Of a DNA stretch of 64,000 nucleotides, positions 1 through 13,500 are shown in pieces; positions within the stretch are counted from its first letter, which is position 1; each line of letters opens with the position of its first letter. This DNA is from Ananas comosus (Eukaryota > Streptophyta > Magnoliopsida > Poales > Bromeliaceae). The notes beneath the pieces were generated by a model. The model was not told the DNA's origin. It saw only the letters and a list, made by a program, of their open reading frames with translations, and did no database searches. The position numbers were made by a program, and so were the translations under genes. Location of the stretch: the NCBI RefSeq assembly GCF_001540865.1, contig NC_033623.1:62001-126000 (forward strand), in the 5' to 3' direction.

Positions 1-1416
1 CCATGAACAAGTCCCGCGACAACGACTGGTTCCGCATCTCCGCGTCCAACCCCGAGGGCACCCGGTGGTCGGGGACCTGCTGGTACGTCCACAACCTCCG
101 CCGCTACGAGTTCCCCCTCCAGTTCGACATCCCCGTCACCTACCCCGCCACCGCGCCCGAGATCGAGCTCCCAACCCTCGACGGAAAGACCCACAAGGTA
201 CTATCAGAGCTTCCCTGACCCTACCCCTAATTCCTTCTTCTTTGCTTGTTCTCTTTCATCTTTTATCTTTTCTTGGGTGGGTGGAGCGCAAGGAGCCCTG
301 ACCCTAATTCCATTCGCTTCTTCTTCTCTCTTGGCTCTTTGATTCGATGATCTTGTTACGTATCCATGGTCGAAGGAGCCAAAAAGAGTTTTTTTTTTTT
401 TTTATCCCCTTTTTTAAGATGGGGAATCCTAGCCGTAATTCTTTTCGCCTCTTCTTCTTTGGTTATTTGAATTCTATAAATAAGAATTCGTGTATCTATG
501 TCGGTAGGAACCAAAAAGATTTTTTTTTTTTTTTTTTTTGAGAAAAAAAGGGGGTGGAGACCTAACCCTAAACTAATTCGATTAGGCTTCTTCCTTCTGT
601 TTCTGATCTTTACATGCGTATATCTATGGCGGACAGAGCCAAAGTGAGTGCTTTTTTTTTTAGGGCGAGGACCCTAAACGTAATGTGATTCAACTTTCTC
701 CGTATTGTTCTTTGATATTCTGATCTCTAATGTTTATTGTAGTAGAGTTGAATCCGACTCAATTGAATTCTGATTTGCATTACAATGAATCTGACTCAAT
801 TGAATTTAGAACAGAAATTTGTTGCTTGGAATGAATTGTGATTCGATTTGATTCCATAATTTGAACGGGTTTTGATCCCAATTCTATTGGGAAAAAGTTT
901 TCATTTTCCTCGAGAAACTGAAATTAAGACAAATTGGATCTCAAAATGTACAATTTCCTTATAACGAAATGGATATCCACCCAAAGTAGTGGAAATCGTT
1001 ACAGATTGTGAACTGTTATTTCAAAATTTGATTCTTCCTTTTTTACTTCTGCATCTTTGGTTTGATCTCTAATTTTATTGAATATTTGATTGGTTAAAAT
1101 TAGAATATTTGTATGGTAATTTCAGATGTATAGGGGAGGGAAGATCTGCTTAACGGTGCACTTCAAGCCGCTCTGGGCCAAGAACTGGTAATTACGCACC
1201 AGATGCCAGAAATCATAATTTGTGATTCCTCATATATCTTTATAAACCTCCTTTTCTTTTGTTTTATGTGATTTGTGCAGCCCTAGGTTTGGGATTGCAC
1301 ATGCACTTTGCTTAGGGCTTGCGCCGTGGCTCGCGGCCGAGGTACCCATTCTGGTGGATTCTGGTGTGGTGAAGCATAAGGATGACGAGGCCTCTCCTGC
1401 AGAGTCTTCTTCCTGA
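1..1416 (+). CDS. UFC1: UFM1-conjugating enzyme E2 (UFC1), 5'-truncated by window edge
   Basis: E2 enzyme that accepts the ubiquitin-like protein UFM1 from its E1 (UBA5) as a thioester and passes it on to targets; in other eukaryotes ufmylation serves ER protein quality control. Three exons are visible: 1-197, 1126-1187 and 1281-1416 (stop TGA 1414-1416), with GT-AG introns and consistent phases. The translated pieces [44 protein letters not shown] and [19 protein letters not shown] follow the family end to end. The Cys in GGKICLT (exon 2) is the catalytic thioester cysteine. The ATG at position 3 is internal: plant homologues carry about 50 residues before it, so the start lies upstream of the window. 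The C-terminus is a short Ser/Glu-rich tail, as usual in plants. Identification is secure; only the N-terminus is missing. Confidence 0.95.
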
Positions 1417-3701
1417 GTAAGATCTACTTTTGGTGATTTGGTGGAATTATGATGGGAACTGTCCTAGAGAGAGAAAGAGAGAGTAATTAAGAGCATATTG
1501 ATTTACATTTTAAATATTGAGATTGGTGTGCTTTCTAATAATATGTAAAAGTAATCATGTATCTGCAGGAAGAAGTTGCTATCTGATTCTTGAATTCATC
1601 TCGTGATAATTTTTTTTTGTGCTGTAGTTTCCCAGGGTTCTATTATATTAAATTTTAAATTTGCCTTCTCTATATCTGTCAGAGATGATGTGCTTGGAAT
1701 ATGTTACTAACATTTTCATTCTTGTAGCTATTTATTGGCCCTTTGGTGAACAAAAAGAAAACTAAATAAAAAACGACAATGTTATTACTATGATGTTTAA
1801 CATGATCCATGTTCGTACATCCTTGTAATTTATAATTGGATCTTGATTCATATGAGCTTAGGCTGTCAAACCTTACAGCCTTATTGTTTGTTTATTTTAT
1901 TTTATTTTACCAAACTCTAATTTGTTAATGCCATGCACTAACTTATAATTTTCTTGTTTTATTTGGTGCCATCAAATGACACATGTTCATGTTTCGTGAC
2001 AGCTAATTTGGAGAAACTTGTAGATATACTCATAGAGTTGTTGGTTGAATAAACAAAATGATCTTCGGTTCTTTATATCGTCTAAAACATGTATAGAATT
2101 GGGTGGCCTACATACATTGAGTAGGATGATTTTGAAAAGTTAGAACAAGGAGCACAAGATGGGCAAGCCTTTGGGACCATCTGCAAGAACTAGATTAAGG
2201 ACGAGAATTAAAAGACTTTACCTTAGCGGACAATAGATCATTTGCCCTTTCCCTGCTGCATTTTGTTAAGTTAGATTTTTATATATTTACCCCTTCCTTC
2301 TTGCATTTTGTTGTATCGCCGCGGTTTGTATTTTATATATTTACTTTTATTTGAATAGTGTGAAAGGCAGTTTTTTAATTTTTCTTTTGATGTGCATCGG
2401 TAATTAATCGTAGTTCAGCAATGCAATTACATTGGAATGCTCTTCTCGAGGCGTAGGAAGTAATTGCATAGAATCAATGAAATGTGCTGTTTAATCATCA
2501 AATCATTTGGCTTTTACAATTGCGAGGTACCAGATGTTTCTTTTGTAGCTCTCCATTTTGTTGCTCCTTTGATGCGATTCGGAGTGCGCTTGTTGGTAGG
2601 CAATCAGACATCTGAAGCATTGTTAGAAGCTCAACCAGAATATTGTTTTATCTATCTTTTATGGTTCAGCTGAGTTGCAGTTGAAAATTTAATGTATTAT
2701 TTGGAGCTTCAGGTGATTCTCTTTAGAGCCAGATTTGTCAATTGAAGTTGCGCTGTTGGCAAGTTAGAAAGTCTTCTTATTCTTACTGTTACAAATTTTA
2801 TGTGCCATTTTTCTGGTATTCTTTGTTGGCAACATTTTGTGCCTCCAACTTTCCTGTAGACATCTGATCCATTTTAGTATATTACAGTCCAATAATTGTC
2901 CACAATAATTGATTTCACTATCCCGTGATCGACTTCATGATCAATGATCTGTAAACTGATTTTCTCATAATAATGGAATCGGAAGGAATTTTATCCTTGA
3001 CTACAGAGTAAGGGGTTCTTTTTTTACAGAACCTTTGGAACTAACGGTCCTGCAACTACAGCAACTACAGCAATCTCAATTTTGCTGAGTTTGATTTGCT
3101 AACAAACTAATTAAATTACTCGTCTGCTGCTGCCACTAGGTTTTCATTTATTATTGGATTTTGTTTTTTTTCCTCTAGTAATCTGTTTCTCACTGTTTAA
3201 GCATAGTTATTTTTTAAAAAATTTTTAATGCTTAATGTATGTATACTTGTATTTGCACGGAGTGGGCAGTTTTTTTTTTTTTGTTGGCGTAGGAAGCAAA
3301 AAAAAAAAGTTTTTTTCTAGTTTCAATCTAGTGATGTTAAATTTGTTTAAAAAAAAACTGTTAAAAGTTATGTACTGTTATTCACAAATTAATCCTCTAC
3401 AAATTATATTGTGGTTTGTTATGAGAATGCTGACTAATGCCCTTTGATGACTTAGTTGTTATTATGTAATTAAGATTTTTGAACAACTATTTCAAATATT
3501 CAAGCTAAAAAGAAAAGAAAAATCAATTAATTTGTTTAAAATGTACGCGTATAGGATTGGTCAAACTAAATCCTTATTTTGGTTAACTAAAATTTGTCCC
3601 GCTATATTTCAAAAAAGTAATTAAATTTCTTGCGAGGACGGTTCTGGAGAAAAAAAAAATACTCTATTTAATTATAGCCTTGGAGCGCCCGTGGCGTCCG
3701 C
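1417..3701. other. UFC1 3' flank and intergenic DNA up to the CPP1-like gene
   Basis: AT-rich sequence with homopolymer T runs and no supportable coding exon. The first few hundred bases are probably the UFC1 3' UTR. The rest should contain the CPP1-like promoter, but no convincing TATA box stands out. The short open frames here show no codon bias or recognisable motif. Confidence 0.5.
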
Positions 3702-3820
3702 ATGCGACTCTATTTTGGGGATATCTTTGTCCCCTCCAAAACCCCATCCCTATCTCCCTCCTCTTCCCCCTCCCCCTCGGAGCCTCAACGCCGCCTCTAC
3801 CTTTCGCCGGAGCCTAACAG

Positions 3821-3863
<43 letters not shown>

Positions 3864-4886
3864 GGTGAGGAAATTGAGCTCGGAAACCCTAGATGTGGGT
3901 CACCCATGGCCGCGAACAAATCGGGCTTAGGACACACAAATTCTTAGTAAACTGGAATGCTCAATTGTTATCTTATTTCCTGCTAATTTTCGTTAGTCTT
4001 TCTACTAAAAAATGTTCGTTAATTGTTCATTCTCATAGTAGAATCATGTTCTTTCACTATTGTGTGCTCCAATCTTCGCATTCGTATCTCGGGTTAGTGA
4101 GTGTCTGGTGTCGTCATGTTGTTTACTGGCTCTTTGCTCGGTCAAACTACGTATGCATCTCTTTTTCTGATCATTTGGAAGTAAAGCCGGAATTCTGAAT
4201 TCTTTTTTTCTTGTGAATACATTGCTTTTCCACTTTTTTAACCCTCTTATGTGATATTTATATCTACTCTCTAGACATGTCGTTGAATATAAAGTTCTTA
4301 CTTTTTGATTGTTGATGTGTTATTATATGGTGATATCATTCTAGCTGGTAGATCCCAGTTGGTATTGAATGCTAAGTTTAAAGTACGCTTGATTGGGATG
4401 GGCTCAGGTTTAATTTGATTGATTCCAGTTGTGTGTATGTTTTTTTAATGATCAAATTGAATAACTTGTGAAAGGTAGATGAAGGCCTTGATAAAAGGTT
4501 GTGTAGTATATTGGAGACCATAATCTACATATAGGATTTTTGTCATCAATTTTTTCATACATCTTGATGTACACCCGACATTTATCTATACAAGGATTTT
4601 CATTTGCTACCTTCCGCATGCTTGTGTAATGTGTGCTACTAGACAAAGTTATGAAACTATGTTTCATTCTAGTTGTGACTTGTGAGTGAAATAATGTCGA
4701 GTGACTATATTCAGGCCTGGCATGTCGTCATTCGTACTTATCAGTACACTCATATGCAAAGATTTAAGTGCCGTGGCATAGAACTGTGCCAAAACTTATT
4801 GGCACAGTACGGCATAGTGCATGTTGTGTTGTGCTTTGCCGATAGGTGCTGGTCATAAAAAATGCATGTGGGCGGACACAATGGCG

Positions 4887-4957
<71 letters not shown>

Positions 4958-7900
4958 GCACTAATATATTCTAATTGCTTATTATATATTCTTATCAAAT
5001 CCTTTGCATTTTATGTAGGTAACTACTTGCAAATTTCAAAGAAAAGAGCGTTTTGAATCATGCTATTGGCATGAGGTCGTATCGTGCTGGTATCTTGTTG
5101 GCATGGTACGACATTGTGAGCATGGCCTATGCCGATGGGCACTTAACAGCTTGCTCATATGCTTCCTCACTTTGATATCTTGAATGTTTGATTTTTACAA
5201 GGCTTTTCATTGGATTTCTTATTGCAAATGCATATACTAGTTGGAGTTGCAGCTTCTATTTTGTCAAATTTTGTCTCATATAATATCATGGTGTAGCATA
5301 CACGGTAACTTCTTGTTTGCACTGTCAACAAAACCGTTATTTGTTCATCTAACTATTTGCACATTGTACTACTTTTTTAATGCCTAGATTGAACTTGCAA
5401 TACATCTCTAACATTTGACCTTTTTATCGACTTTCATTTTTAAACTCAGAGAAGGTATACCTGCACTTGGTTCTCAACTCTTTAGCAATACTTCAAGATG
5501 TCTCAGTATGGTTTGACGTGTAGTCCTCTAAGAGTTCCTTGTTATACGAATATTAAAAGATCAAGCCCACCAAATGAGGTAGTCTCGTTTCTGCGTTTTG
5601 ATGGAAGACATCAGGAAAAAGCACAGTTGTTATTTCATCTAGATAGGTAAAGTATGGCATCTTGAATTCTTTTTCCTAACATAAATCCTTGCTGGCATAT
5701 TGATTGATTATTTGATGACCGCACTTTTATTCTGCCTTTACAACAGAAAATACAAAGTTTCTTATATCCGTAAATGCTCATATCAACGGAAAGGAAGAAT
5801 GAGGGGACTTGTATCTGCTTCGTTTGGTGATATGGGTGAAGATTCAAGCGGTATGTCTTCCTTCTTTTCTTTTCATTGATTTTGTCGTCTGGCACTTTAA
5901 TCACGCTGTGAAACATGGACGATAACTCTCAAGCTGTTGTTTGGGATTCCTCTTTAACTTTTTTGTTTAGGGTCTATACAGGCTTTTCTCTATATTGCTC
6001 TTTTCTTTTCTGAGACTATGTTGTATTCCTGTTTAATAGTTGCATGCTTGTTTGACTGATAAAAATCTGTGTAATATACGACTCGCTCGCTAACTTTGAT
6101 GGTGTCCAGACCTAAAAGAAAAGGAAAAGGGCTACTCTGATGCTTCCCTCAGTTTAGTTTAAGAGAGACCTCTTTCTTTGATGATCCCTACCTTATTGAC
6201 TGTTACTTATGTATTTATTATCTGGTTCACTATGGTTAACCGCCTGTAATCAGAACTTTTTCCGACTAAAAGGGATTGTTAGATAGGAATTCAGAATGAC
6301 TGATAAAACTCTCTATCATGTCTGATCTGAATTTTCCACGTCATTGTAGTCTTCTAGACCATTTGATGGAAAAACTGTCTTCTCTTTGACAATGTGCATG
6401 TTGGACTTGTTGCTGAATTATTGAGTGGAAAATTGTTTGATAAGACTCTTCTAAGGACCAATGCAACCTTTTACGATTATGAATTAGCAAACACCTTTGG
6501 TATGAATCGATGGGCTCTTCTATGCTAAGTCTTTGAGACAAATTTTAGGATGGTCTTTTGAAGGTCTGGACTTATTATAGGGCATTCGCTGTTGGAGTGC
6601 ATTTGCTAATTTGACATAAATGCTAGCTCCTATTTTGTAGAGTGTAAATTGGAGTTGTTGTGGCACTTTCATAGACTTAGTGTTCTATTTTTAGCTTAAC
6701 CATGTGCGAGTTGATTTTTATACCCTCTCTAGCTTCTCCTTTAATATGGAATTAACGATTCATTCTCCAACAATTAGAGGGCTATACTGGGTGTCCTTTT
6801 AAACCAAGGCATCAAATTTGTTTATACCGTTAGTTATGCCAATTCTTTATTACCTCAAAAAAGAAAGCGTAAGTAAAAATTTTCTGCTTACAAAGTCGGT
6901 AAAAAAAATAGAGCAATCCTGGCCTATTATCTTTCTCTTATAATTTATCTCCTGTTAGTCATATATTTCAATTTTATTTCTTTTATAATCTTTAGTCTTT
7001 AAAAGTTCTCCTACATTAATTTCCACTTGTTCAGCCATTTTTCCCAGAATTCATGTGAGGGATCCTTATCAGAGGCTTGGAATTAGCAGGGAGGCATCTG
7101 AAGAAGAAATCCAAGCTGCACGAAACTTTCTGATTAATAAATATGCAGGGCACAAACCAAGCATTGATGCAATTGAATCTGCTCATGACAAGATCATTAT
7201 GCAGAGCTTCTTTGAAAGGAAAAACCCAAAAATCAACATTAAGAAAAAAGTGAGGGAAGTTACTCAGTCACGTTTTGTTAAGGCCATTACAAGTAGGTTT
7301 GAAACACCTTCAGGGAAAGTCATTTTGAAGACAACCATCACATTTGTTGTGCTTGGAATACTCACTGTTCTGTTTCCAACGGAAGAAGGGCCAACACTTC
7401 AGGTGGCCATTTCTCTTGCAGTATCCATATATTTCATACATGAAAGGCTTAAGAGTCGAATCCGAGCATTCTTATATGGGTATGTTATCTCCGCCCTCTA
7501 ATAAGATGCTTCGGCATTTCTTTTTCATTGTCTTTATTATCTATTTGAAATTCAACCAATTGCATATTATCGTCATCATATGACGCATGTCCACATCAAG
7601 TATTTCGTGAATAGAATTTAAGTTTGTTACCAACAGATGTTAGACGTATTTGACGCCCATGGTCAGAACATGTTGTTGGGATAGTACTTATATCCAAGCA
7701 ATTTTTCTTTGTTATTTCCCAAATAATCTGTTGAAGAGAGCATGACTCGGAATGTTTAGGTTTTTTTCGAAGTTCTGTTTCTATTGAGAACCAACAAGAT
7801 ATACTTTCTCAAGAAGATCATTCAGTCTGCCACATTCATTGAATCTTATGTTTGTTGGTTAATTTGCTTCAAGTTTTGTGTTTTCATGAGATTTGGAAGC

Positions 7901-8429
7901 CAAAGATTCTGAAGGTAGCCAAGTAGTCATTGGGTAGCACTATCAGTTATGTGTTTGTAAGGAGTTCAACACAATAGTGGAGTACATTGCTCGTTAGACT
8001 ATGGCCCAAAATATGTGTGATGCATTATGATTTTGTCTAGCTTAGATGTCCTGTATTCGTTGTCCCCCCTGAAAAGAAAAAAAAGCATCTTTGACCCCCC
8101 TGAAAAGGGAAAAAAGCATCTTTGTTCATTTTCTAAGCTGCAATGAAATGAAGTTGGTGCCTTTTCAGTTGGTCTTTCTCTGTGATGCCATATTGCTGGA
8201 GGTTGGTGATACTCTTATAAACTATAAGTGCTCTCTAGCTAGATCTAATATATGTGATATTGCTTTTATTATTGTCAGGGTTGGTTCTTTTCTCGCTTCG
8301 TGGCTGTTGGGGACCTTCTTGATGGTCTCTGTCATGCCTCCTCTACTTCAAGGTCCAAGGAGCTTGGAAGTGAGCACTTCTTTGATTAGCTACATACTTC
8401 TGTGGATATCTTCTACTTACCTGAAGTAG
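3702..8429 (+). CDS. CPP1: CPP1/CDF1-type plastid J-like membrane protein (DUF3353)
   Basis: Homologue of Arabidopsis At5g23040 (chaperone-like protein of POR1 / cell growth defect factor 1), a plastid membrane protein that stabilises protochlorophyllide oxidoreductase. Four exons: 3702-3820, 5747-5850, 7035-7479 and 8279-8429, all GT-AG and in phase, encoding 272 aa. Exons 1-2 give a Ser/Arg-rich transit peptide. Exon 3 carries the J-like region (VRDPYQRLGISREASEEEIQ, AGHKPSIDAIESAHDKIIMQ) without the HPD motif of true DnaJ proteins, then the first membrane segments with FPTEEGPTLQV. Exon 4 ends with WLLGTFLMVSVMPPLLQGPR and a last hydrophobic stretch. The ATG at 3702 is chosen because its frame joins exon 2 in phase; a GTG-led frame at 3691 reads more like a classic MASA-type transit peptide but does not splice in phase. 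A CT repeat starts a few bases after the first donor site. Confidence 0.9.
3824..3861. repeat. (CT)n microsatellite beside the CPP1 intron 1 donor
   Basis: Uninterrupted CT dinucleotides start four bases inside intron 1 of the CPP1-like gene, directly after the donor acag|gtac. Length variation here would change the immediate 5' splice-site context. Confidence 0.95.
4763..5146. mobile_element. Foldback MITE in CPP1 intron 1
   Basis: The ends are inverted copies: TTAAGTGCCGTGGCATAG on the left, and the complement of GGCCTATGCCGATGGGCACTTAA on the right. Internal blocks rich in TTGGCAC/GTGCC also recur. The element is about 380 bp with no coding capacity and carries the long AT microsatellite in its middle. 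Superfamily is uncertain; TTA/TAA at the borders would fit PIF/Harbinger, but exact target duplications are not clear. Confidence 0.65.
4889..4955. repeat. (AT)n microsatellite
   Basis: About 33 uninterrupted AT units inside the foldback element in CPP1 intron 1. It produces artefactual Tyr-Ile open frames on both strands. Confidence 0.97.
8067..8126. repeat. Short tandem duplication in CPP1 intron 3
   Basis: The motif CCCCCTGAAAAG followed by A-rich sequence and AAAGCATCTTTG occurs twice in succession in the last intron. Confidence 0.7.
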
Positions 8430-10080
8430 TAATATATATAAAGCGACTCTTATTCCATCACTTTCGTAACTCCCCCAAATGATGATAACAATTTGCATAT
8501 AGGACTTGTAATGCTACTAATGAGGTGACTATCTTGCGGCATTTTTCATGACTTACTGTTTCTTCTTTTTCTTTTTTTTTTCTAATGAAGTGATACACAT
8601 TTTCATCATTTTGTTACTGGATGGTTGTAGATCATATTATTTCTCAAGTTTGCCGAGTGATCACTGATCAAATAGAGTCAAATTTGTTGGTTGCTGATCA
8701 GTGATCAATCCCTTAATGTTTTACTTTTGGATTTGTTTTTCCCTCTAGGGACTGATCAGTGATCGATCCCTTTATGTTTTACTTTTGGCTGCTATGTGTT
8801 CGAATGTTGCTTTTTTTTTTGGTTTTAGTTGAATATATATGAGATAATTAAAGACCAAGCTAAGCTCCATACATGTACCTGAGCAAGAATTTCTTGATAG
8901 GTACTTTAGTCTAACAGCTCAAATTTATATCTTGATCTCTCTCCATATATACATGTAATGTGCATCATTTTCTACTCTTTGTACAGTTTTTAGTGCATAA
9001 ATTATAAGTGTGTGCATATCATATATAAAGTTACCAGCAATGGTCGATCGAGTTTTATGTATGAGCTCAACATATCGATGGTGCAGCAACTTGGTTTTCC
9101 TTCTTGTTTACAACTGTTTTGACCTGCACCGCCGCTTCTTATATGAAGGATGGTTCTTTGTATATCTTCTCCTTCACTAAACTGATAATATGTTTTGCCG
9201 ACCAAATGGAAATTGGTATTATGGATTCAAGTAAAATTGACTTTGGATGTTATTAAAATTGACTTTTGAAATGATATGCATACGATCTGCAAATCCATAT
9301 GTTTGTGTGAAAGTTGAGAAAGCAAAGTCAACTTATAAGCTGTTTTTGCGATATTGAACATATGTAATAGAGTGAAGGCTAGTCATAGATGATTGTAGTG
9401 CAGAAAATTAGAAGGCTCAGCAGTTTCTATGTCATTTTCAATGATAGAATATGCTATCATTAATCCACACTTTACAGTGTAATCTGAGTATCAAAAGCAT
9501 CTAAATATCAGATTTATAGTAGTAAAGTGTTGTTTTTGGTTAGAAATTGAATGGCCTTTAAGAAGTAGAGGGGCAATACATCAAAATTTAAATTTGAAAT
9601 TGTTGATTTTTGTGCGGAACCTAGTTTGGTAATGGTGTGGGCAGAAAGCATCATTTTTATATCAAATAAGGTTTCAAAAAATTACGAACGCTTACCATAT
9701 TTCCTTCTTTCATATTATAAAATAAAAAATTGTGATTGCGCTGCCACCTACAGAAGAAACATGCATCTGCATAGTACAACGACTGGCTTGACAGTGTATG
9801 AAGTATGGAAACGAAATCACTCTGTAAGCATAATACAACCACTAGCTCCCCCTAAATAATTAATTTTTCTAATAGATGCCTGACCAAATTAATAGAAGCA
9901 TGGGCTTTGTAATGAATTGCAATGAAAAATTATTGAACTAATAAATTATAATATTTCAAAGTTTATTTGGTAAAATTATAATTTGGATAAAATTTAGATG
10001 ATTTAAAAGTTCTTTTTGGGCAAGGGCAAAGTTTGAAAATGGGCTATTATATATAAAACAAGTTGCCTAGCAGTCTCTCG

Positions 10081-10124
10081 GTGTGTGTGTGTGTGTGTGT
10101 GTTGTGTGTGTGTGTGTTGTGTGT
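10081..10124. repeat. (GT)n microsatellite, interrupted
   Basis: GT dinucleotides with two TTG interruptions, followed by CATGTGCACACAATC and a short CACACA stretch. Confidence 0.95.
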
Positions 10125-10249
10125 CATGTGCACACAATCATAGAAACACACACAGAGACACTACTATTAACCCACTAAGGTAAAAAGCTTCTCCATGGCT
10201 TCAGCTTTTGAGGACTCCACCAAGTTCATGGGAAACAACTAGCTGGTAA

Positions 10250-10250
<1 letters not shown>

Positions 10251-10283
<33 letters not shown>
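10251..10283. repeat. Poly(A) tract
   Basis: 33 consecutive A residues. It could be the tail of an old retroposon, but no flanking duplication was recognised. Confidence 0.9.
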
Positions 10284-10284
<1 letters not shown>

Positions 10285-10554
10285 CACCACCAAATAGTGC
10301 AAAAGGGTCTAACAGAGTTTTTACCAAAATGATTCAAAACAAAGGAAAAGCCAAAACTCAATATGGTACAACTCACGAGAGCAAACAATAAAAGACACGA
10401 GAAGCCCTTTTATTATCCCCTTCTCTTTTTTTTTTATTTCCTCAAAAGCTCCAAAAGCATGTACAAACAAAAGCGCATCACCACCTGCAGAGCCCCTCCA
10501 TTGTATAAAGAGATTTGGTCGGTTGTCATCTATCATTGCCCTCAAATCCTCTTT

Positions 10555-10559
<5 letters not shown>

Positions 10560-10590
<31 letters not shown>
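10560..10590. repeat. (TC)n microsatellite
   Basis: About 15 TC units in intergenic DNA. Confidence 0.95.
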
Positions 10591-10593
<3 letters not shown>

Positions 10594-13500
10594 GTAGCTT
10601 CTATAGAATTATCATTATTATTTTATTGAAATAAGGGTTAAAGAGATTCGTATATCATTTGGTGTGGGTATAAATGATGGGAATGATTTGGGTCTCATTT
10701 ACGCTAAATCGAGTCATGTAAGTTGTTGGAAACAACAGTTCATGTTGTGGAAATTACTAGGTCCCATCTTCATCATCCCCTTACTACAGAAAGTGATTTT
10801 CCCTAATTGCTTTTTAATTTAGATCGTGGTAGCTCATAGAGAAATTTTCTCATTCAGAATTAGATTGGACAATAAGATAACTATGGGTATCAAACAAGTA
10901 CAACTCCATGAGATACACTAAAAACCAACCTCTTATGTACAGTGACAGGCTAATACTCACAAATTTGACATATATATATACATACATATGCAGTAGCACT
11001 GCAACCACATCAGCCTCATCCATTGCCTGTTAACTTTCCCACTTAAAACATAGCAGGAAAAAGCCCTCTTCCTACTTCTGCTACTACTTTCACCTTTTCC
11101 ACCCAGTTCTATACAGGCAAGTGGTACAAGAAGCCCTAACTCACAAGAATAATCCAACTCTACACAAACAAGTTGGAGAATAAAAGCTAGGTAAACAGAG
11201 CCCAAACATTTGGGTGCAGGGGAGATTCACATGTCATGTGTCTATTGTGAAAGAGAAAGACTCATTTTCACACCAGCACTCTCATGAAAACCTAAGTTGC
11301 TGCAGCCTTTTCTGATGCTACTACAATTGGTTGCATGAAAGTTACCGGATAAGGACTTGTTCTGAAACCTATGGAAAAAGACCCACCATCTCATCACATT
11401 ATTTTACAAAGCATTAAAGCCTCATAAATCTTGGAAATAATAAACATTATATTATGTTTTTTTTTTTTTTTTCTTGCACAAAATGTGTTTATACATCAGC
11501 TATAATAGGCACAAATATAACACAAAAAATACAACTTGGATATTTCAATTTGTCACAATAATATTCAAGCTCACTCAGACAATAGTGGCAATGAAAAAAT
11601 GGGATGCCTGGTAGAAAAGCAAGACCTGCAAAATATATGTGATGTGTGACATTTCACGCCAACTAATGTACTGATAATGTATTAATATTCCAGTATTAGT
11701 TGCAATTTTGATGTAACACAAGATATAGAGGCCATAGAAGAGTTATTTTCCAGAAACAAAAGCTGCATTTTCACTTTGAGGATTTTCAATTCTTCATACA
11801 TTTACATATTTCTTTGGGAGCATAATTCATTCCATCATAATATTTTGGAGAGACATGTGGCCGCTATTCGGCCGCTAACATAGAAATGTTGTTTAAGTAG
11901 AGTTGCTTAAAGAAGCCTCTAGCAGTTTATTTATTTGTTTTTTTTTCACTACTAAATCCCCTCCAACAGCTTACCTCTGCAACAAGAAACAGCACCATAT
12001 TGGGGCTTCTAGTTTTATAGCCCTAATACTCATCTCAGATCTAGCATCGCCAAAAGATAGCTCGAGAGTCCAAAGGTTTAGCTTTTGCTTCTCGAACAAA
12101 GAAGTTGCACATAAGCTAGAGCAAAACACACAAAATGGCTATTGAAGTTGCTTTATCATCTCAGGCCACACCTCAAGCAATAACAGCAAAGAGCTAACAA
12201 ATTCCAAATCTAACAACCATCAATAATGCAATAGCACTCCTAGTCCACACGAATAGCAACAAAAACGAAACAAAGAAAACCATACGAAATAAACTCTTTG
12301 AAAACAGAAAGGAACAAATAGCGCAGGTTTCAAACTGAACTACATAGAATTATATTTCGGGAAATGAGGTTCAATGATAAGAACCCGACAGAGGAATAAT
12401 TCTACATCGCACCCGGAAGAATATTCCGACCAAATCTTGAGATGAATCCAAAGAACAATGATGCGGATACAGAGAAGGACAAGATTCACAAATTTAGATA
12501 ATACCGCCAAAAATAAGCTGATGAAAAATTGTATATCCATAGCTATCCACACTATGAACTTTTACCAACCACAAAATATGAGCTTGTTTTATGCAAATTG
12601 ATGGAGATGTTCCTAAACCTTCAGACAACCATTCCAAATGAGCGAAGTTGTAGGTAATTTCTTTCCACAAAGAAATAGAATTATCACATGAAGATATAAA
12701 GACCAACAAAAGTGCTACTACACACCTGCATTTCAAAAAAGAAATTCTGAAGCAAACTTCCAAAAAGGAAAAACTCAATTAGTTTGTCTTGTATTTTGAA
12801 TGAAAATGTGCAGGGTTGCTCAAATTTAAACCAGGAAAATCACTACAAAATAAAGAGGTGACTGCAACCAGATAACGACAAAAATGGGCAGGAAAATTTT
12901 TTACTTTGACCAGTTAATTACACATTGGAACAGGGAGGAGAATACAACAAGAGAGAAAAAAAACACAGCAAACAAATAGCACAATCATACTGCTGTAGAC
13001 GAAGAAGAATTTTGATTCAAGGGAAAGCAGGAACAGTTATATTTGAAAGCTGTTCTACTGCTATCAAACTTAATGATATAGTTCAAAAATTGTGGCTTGT
13101 AACGCTATGGGGCACAAACTTAAACCTAAAGGGAGTTATGTGGTTGGGTACCACCAAGGCACTCGATTGAAATTTCAGCAAGCAGCTCATTATTTGCCAC
13201 TCTCTAAAAGGATCAATAAGAGCATCCAATAGACGGAAAATACTTCATGGTGTCGTGGTCGCTAAATTTCTTTTGTGTTGAGAATCTCAAATCAGGTAAT
13301 ATGGACTAGTCATGCATTTTGGTGTATGAAATGGGACCAGCACATGCCACTGCAGTGTGGACATGTACGCTTTTCAATTTCACGAGTGTCATCAAGTTCA
13401 AGTACTAAATAGAGCTGGATCATTTAATGGCCCGGAGATAATCTCCCATAAAAAGAACTCCCAAGGAAAAGCAATAAATTATTTAGCTAGAATTAGCTCT

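Noticed and set aside
4750..5056. Tyr-Ile repeat proteins in three frames
   Set aside because: Translations of the (AT)n microsatellite.
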